A stretch of DNA of 55,085 nt from SAR86 cluster bacterium SAR86B (GTDB lineage: Bacteria > Pseudomonadota > Gammaproteobacteria > Magnimaribacterales > Magnimaribacteraceae), in contig CAJJAM010000012.1 in NCBI GenBank assembly GCA_905182235.1, positions 1 to 55,085 on the forward strand, in the 5' to 3' direction. The notes under the pieces are model-generated. The model ran no database searches and was not told the DNA's origin. It saw nothing but the letters and a program-made list of their open reading frames with translations. Positions 52,509 to 55,085 of the stretch are shown here, piece after piece; the stretch's first letter is position 1; each line of letters starts with the position of its first letter. The position numbers and the translations under genes were made by a program.

Positions 52509-53396
52509 TTACGAAACCATGCGCTTAAAAGCATTCGGATGTTTATCTATAAATTGATGTTTTAGAGCGCCTAAGATATGCGCCCCTAAAACGATATAAA
52601 GAAGATAAGGCAGAAGGTACTTATGAAAACCGCCCCATACTTTATAAACATCACTTTGCTCCCACAAAGGCTGCATCTCCCAGAAAAAGAAGTAAGTTTC
52701 GTAACCGTGATAACTGGTCATCATAAAGCCAGTCACTGGTATGGCCAGCATCATAAAGTAAAGCGTGTTATGGGCTCTATGAGCAAGCTTTTCTTCTCTG
52801 GATGTAAGTGAATTATCTAAGGAGGGACGTCGAGATAATTTATTCCAGACCAATCGAACTAAGACCAATAAAAAGACCGTTATCCCTAAAGTCTTATGAA
52901 CAACATAGTAAGCATTCCTATAGCCCGTATCTTCAGGGATCATAGAAGCAAAAATTCCCATTGGGATTAAGGCTATAAAGAGAATGGCGATTGTCCAGTG
53001 GAGCATACGAGACACTCTGCCGTAACGATTATTTTCATTCTTTGCTGTTAAAACTAATACAGAAGAATTGAGTCTTTGACGGTTAGCGACATACAAAAGA
53101 AACAAGCCTGTTAGTAAGGCAGTTACTGATTGAATCCATAATAAAGAAGGTTTTGCTAAATCAAGTGGGGTTTGATTTGGCTTGGGATCTTCCAGCACAC
53201 CGGAGTTAATAATAAATAAAAAGAACCAGGCAGCGACTATCAAGCAACCCAGACCAGCAAGAACCGTTCCAAATACCCTGACATGTGGCGAGCTATAATT
53301 TAAAGCCCATGAAGTTAAGACAGATAAAATAACAATACCCATAGAAACCCATGCACCAGGATTAGCGGCATAAAGGCTCAAAACCATTTCGTTCAT
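52509..53396 (-). CDS. Cytochrome b561-like membrane protein with extra N-terminal helices
   Basis: 295 residues. The C-terminal part (about 125-290) is a four-helix di-heme cytochrome b561 domain with candidate heme ligands H133 (RMLHWTIAI), H167 (VVHKTLG), H209 (RAHNTLY), H258 (GGFHKYL) and H273 (GAHILG). Residues 1-110 add three membrane helices not part of the b561 domain. It probably moves electrons between a quinone pool and a periplasmic partner. It lies in a minus-strand group with a DUF2306-like protein and a carotenoid oxygenase. Confidence 0.8.
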   Translation of the reverse strand: MNEMVLSLYAANPGAWVSMGIVILSVLTSWALNYSSPHVRVFGTVLAGLGCLIVAAWFFLFIINSGVLEDPKPNQTPLDLAKPSLLWIQSVTALLTGLFLLYVANRQRLNSSVLVLTAKNENNRYGRVSRMLHWTIAILFIALIPMGIFASMIPEDTGYRNAYYVVHKTLGITVFLLVLVRLVWNKLSRRPSLDNSLTSREEKLAHRAHNTLYFMMLAIPVTGFMMTSYHGYETYFFFWEMQPLWEQSDVYKVWGGFHKYLLPYLLYIVLGAHILGALKHQFIDKHPNAFKRMVS

Positions 53397-53427
53397 ACAA
53401 TAGATTTAAGAAATAATTAAAAGTTTG

Positions 53428-53913
53428 CTAAACAGCCTGTCTCTTAAGCCAAATCAGTTGAGCAATAATGCCCACTACATAAATAATCAGGAAAGCTAGA
53501 TGGAAATTCAGCAACAAAGGATCTTCAAAAGAGTCTATGAACGTATCACCTACTGGCAGTCTTCTTAGAAAATCTGTAATAGCAGGAATCATGTGAAAAA
53601 GTAATGTGGAGGTATAACCCAAAGCTTGAAAATACTTTGAGAAAGATCCAAACCACTTATATCGCTCCATGATGTATCCGCCAGCAAGAGCAATTAAAGT
53701 AAGAACAGCCAATACATGAGCCACTCCGAAACCGCCTTGGTTATAAATACCCAGAGCCGATCCTGCTACAAGCAGAGTAACTAAAATATACAATTTTCCT
53801 GAGCTTTTCTCGAATGAGATTACTCGATATTTGTATATAGTATAAAAACCGCTCAATACAGCTAAAATTCCCAAGATAGTATGAAACCATCCCAATAATG
53901 TCATCTCTGGCAT
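53428..53913 (-). CDS. DUF2306-like integral membrane protein
   Basis: 161 residues with four membrane helices (about 8-25, 40-57, 62-80 and 134-153) and a longer loop between the third and fourth. Histidines at positions H11 and H66 in membrane-facing positions (GWFHTILG and GVAHVLAVL) and H105 (LLFHMIPA), plus H137 (NFHLAFLI), could be heme or metal ligands, as in DUF2306 proteins. The function is unknown. It is immediately upstream of the cytochrome b561 gene (31-base gap) and downstream of the carotenoid oxygenase (22-base gap), so the three may be one operon. Confidence 0.65.
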   Translation of the reverse strand: MPEMTLLGWFHTILGILAVLSGFYTIYKYRVISFEKSSGKLYILVTLLVAGSALGIYNQGGFGVAHVLAVLTLIALAGGYIMERYKWFGSFSKYFQALGYTSTLLFHMIPAITDFLRRLPVGDTFIDSFEDPLLLNFHLAFLIIYVVGIIAQLIWLKRQAV

Positions 53914-53935
53914 TCTTTATTCTCCTTTTTATTTT

Positions 53936-55085
53936 TTAAATGTTTACCCATGCCCCATGGAATCCGTAAGGCACTCTTTGCGGCAATTTAATGCGGGCCA
54001 AAGGTCCTGAGTTAAGATCTTGAGCATTTAGAATTATTAGATCGCTGATATCATCTGCCTGGTTATAAACAAACGATAAAAGATAACCCTCGTCTTCAGA
54101 ATTAGGGTTTTCGGCCGGCACAAACACAGGCTCAGCACCCATGTGTCCCTGCCCAAATTCATAGGCAGTCGAGCTGTCATTATTAAAGTCATACTTAACT
54201 ATTGAACTAAAATCAGGCGCTGAAGCGTTAGCAGAAGCAAGCAAATAGCCAAACTGGTTGTATTTACCAACCAAATCGGGGTGAATTCTAGGAAATTCAA
54301 TAGATCTGTCATCCATCCTATTTTTCTTTGAAGATCCGGACTCAACATTCAATTCCCATCTTGTCAGCTGTGGGGGAGACTCTGTGAAAGGTCCATTCCA
54401 ATCAGTATCAAACAATCTGTCATAGTTGGCAGCATCAACTACCACGTTTCCACTGGCGTCTTCATAGGCATTTACCGTATGAAAGAAATACGCTGGATCA
54501 ATTTCAAACCATTGAACTTCTGTTGATCCGTTGTGACGATTTAAAAGACCGATTCGTGATTGATGTTTATCGTTCCAAGAAAAAGGGAAATAACCCCTCC
54601 CCACTTTATAGAAACTGAAGGTTACTGCTAAATCAAAAACCAACATATAATTTTCAGTAATGGCACATTCATGCAGCATGGATTTACTGGGGAATTCAAT
54701 TTCTAGAGTCTTTTTGTGATTTCCGTCTTTGTCGATCACCACGTAATTGATGTTGTTAAAATTATTTGCATAGTCATAACACATGGCGTGCATCTCACCC
54801 GTGTCTGCATCTAATTTGGGATGTGCAGTGAAACCTGAATTGATGTCGCCATAAAAAGGCTTAGTTTCCAATGAATTCATTTCTTGATCTATTTCTACCG
54901 GGAACCCGCCTGCCTCAACTATTGCATATATCTTATTGGCATGTGATATCACACTTGTATTGGCTTTTGAATCATTGCCTGAAACCAAAGTGTTTTTGTA
55001 CCAAAGAGCATTACCCGAATCCAGTCTGACCCCGTGTAGCATACCTTCTCCCGAGAACCAATGATGTTTCTTGGCATTGGGCTGA
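53936..55085 (-). CDS. Carotenoid cleavage oxygenase family protein, C-terminal part
   Basis: The frame is open from its stop at 53936 to the end of the window; about 383 residues are visible and the N terminus is outside. HHWFSGEGMLHGVRL, then TAHPKLDADTGEMHAM, LHECAITENYMLVFD and the C-terminal YGFHGAWV are typical beta-propeller blades of the family. The four iron-binding histidines are expected at HPKLD, LHECAI, FFHTVNAYED and GFHGAWV; all are present. Family members cleave carotenoids or stilbenoids to apocarotenoids, including retinal. An ATG at 55042 is internal and not the start. If it makes retinal it could serve a rhodopsin, but no rhodopsin gene is here. Confidence 0.88.
   Translation of the reverse strand, partial: QPNAKKHHWFSGEGMLHGVRLDSGNALWYKNTLVSGNDSKANTSVISHANKIYAIVEAGGFPVEIDQEMNSLETKPFYGDINSGFTAHPKLDADTGEMHAMCYDYANNFNNINYVVIDKDGNHKKTLEIEFPSKSMLHECAITENYMLVFDLAVTFSFYKVGRGYFPFSWNDKHQSRIGLLNRHNGSTEVQWFEIDPAYFFHTVNAYEDASGNVVVDAANYDRLFDTDWNGPFTESPPQLTRWELNVESGSSKKNRMDDRSIEFPRIHPDLVGKYNQFGYLLASANASAPDFSSIVKYDFNNDSSTAYEFGQGHMGAEPVFVPAENPNSEDEGYLLSFVYNQADDISDLIILNAQDLNSGPLARIKLPQRVPYGFHGAWVNI

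Overview
This is a 55 kb AT-rich chromosomal segment from what looks like a free-living marine gammaproteobacterium with a streamlined genome. Gammaproteobacterial markers are HspQ, ZapE, RppH beside an HAD-IB phosphatase, an RpoH-type sigma factor with a QRKLFFNLR box, a TonB2/TtpC/DUF3450 energy-transduction operon, and the order yggS-proC-yggT-metX-metW-rdgB. AT-richness, very short intergenic gaps, TonB- and TRAP-dependent uptake and a carotenoid oxygenase would fit a SAR86-like surface-ocean lineage. That placement is inference; no rRNA or other phylogenetic marker was tested. There are no tRNA or rRNA genes, insertion sequences, phage genes, CRISPR arrays or attachment sites that I can see.

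Layout: 1-3.6 kb, end of zapE, an ABM-domain protein, a ferredoxin-reductase-like flavoprotein coupled to hspQ, and a type Ic aspartate aminotransferase. 3.7-8.1 kb, the glycine cleavage genes gcvT-gcvH-gcvP. 8.1-10.1 kb, an HAD phosphatase, rppH and an NRDE/TANGO2 protein. 10.1-15.1 kb, a tightly packed operon tauE-DUF4212-sodium symporter-lgt-thyA-folA. 15.1-20.3 kb (minus), DUF3450-TtpC-ExbB-ExbD-TonB-TPR. 20.5-26.6 kb, DUF1295 protein, psd, efp, argS, yggS, proC, yggT. 26.65-29.1 kb, a SAM-II/SAM-V-like riboswitch with terminator controlling metX-metW-rdgB. 29.0-35.7 kb, trmB, rpoH, a quinone oxidoreductase, cysQ, a 54-codon small ORF, a dienoyl-CoA isomerase, yaaA and an acyl-CoA dehydrogenase. 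35.7-42.7 kb, TRAP permease genes, an ABM protein, and the minus-strand run uvrD-dctP-lipB-lipA. 42.8-49.5 kb, mazG-like and a heme gene cluster: hemA (ALAS type), a hemC/hemD-like fusion, hemB, hemE, hemF, hemJ. 49.5-55.1 kb (minus), SDR-AKR-MBL oxidoreductase operon, cytochrome b561, a DUF2306-like membrane protein and a carotenoid oxygenase that runs off the end.

Functional links: lipA/lipB make the lipoyl group needed by GcvH. Glycine feeds both the glycine cleavage system (one-carbon units for thyA/folA and for methionine) and the ALAS step of heme synthesis. The heme cluster encodes every step from glycine plus succinyl-CoA to protoporphyrin IX except ferrochelatase.

No gap without a gene exceeds 300 bases. 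The longest are 20334-20549 (holds a 16-bp-arm perfect inverted repeat), 26619-26759 (promoter, riboswitch and terminator), 3618-3754 (a palindrome, otherwise AT-rich), 30659-30794 (divergent promoter space, nothing distinctive) and 44507-44628 (divergent hem promoters with a Fur-like dyad). Almost every convergent gene pair overlaps at its stop codons or is separated by fewer than ten bases.
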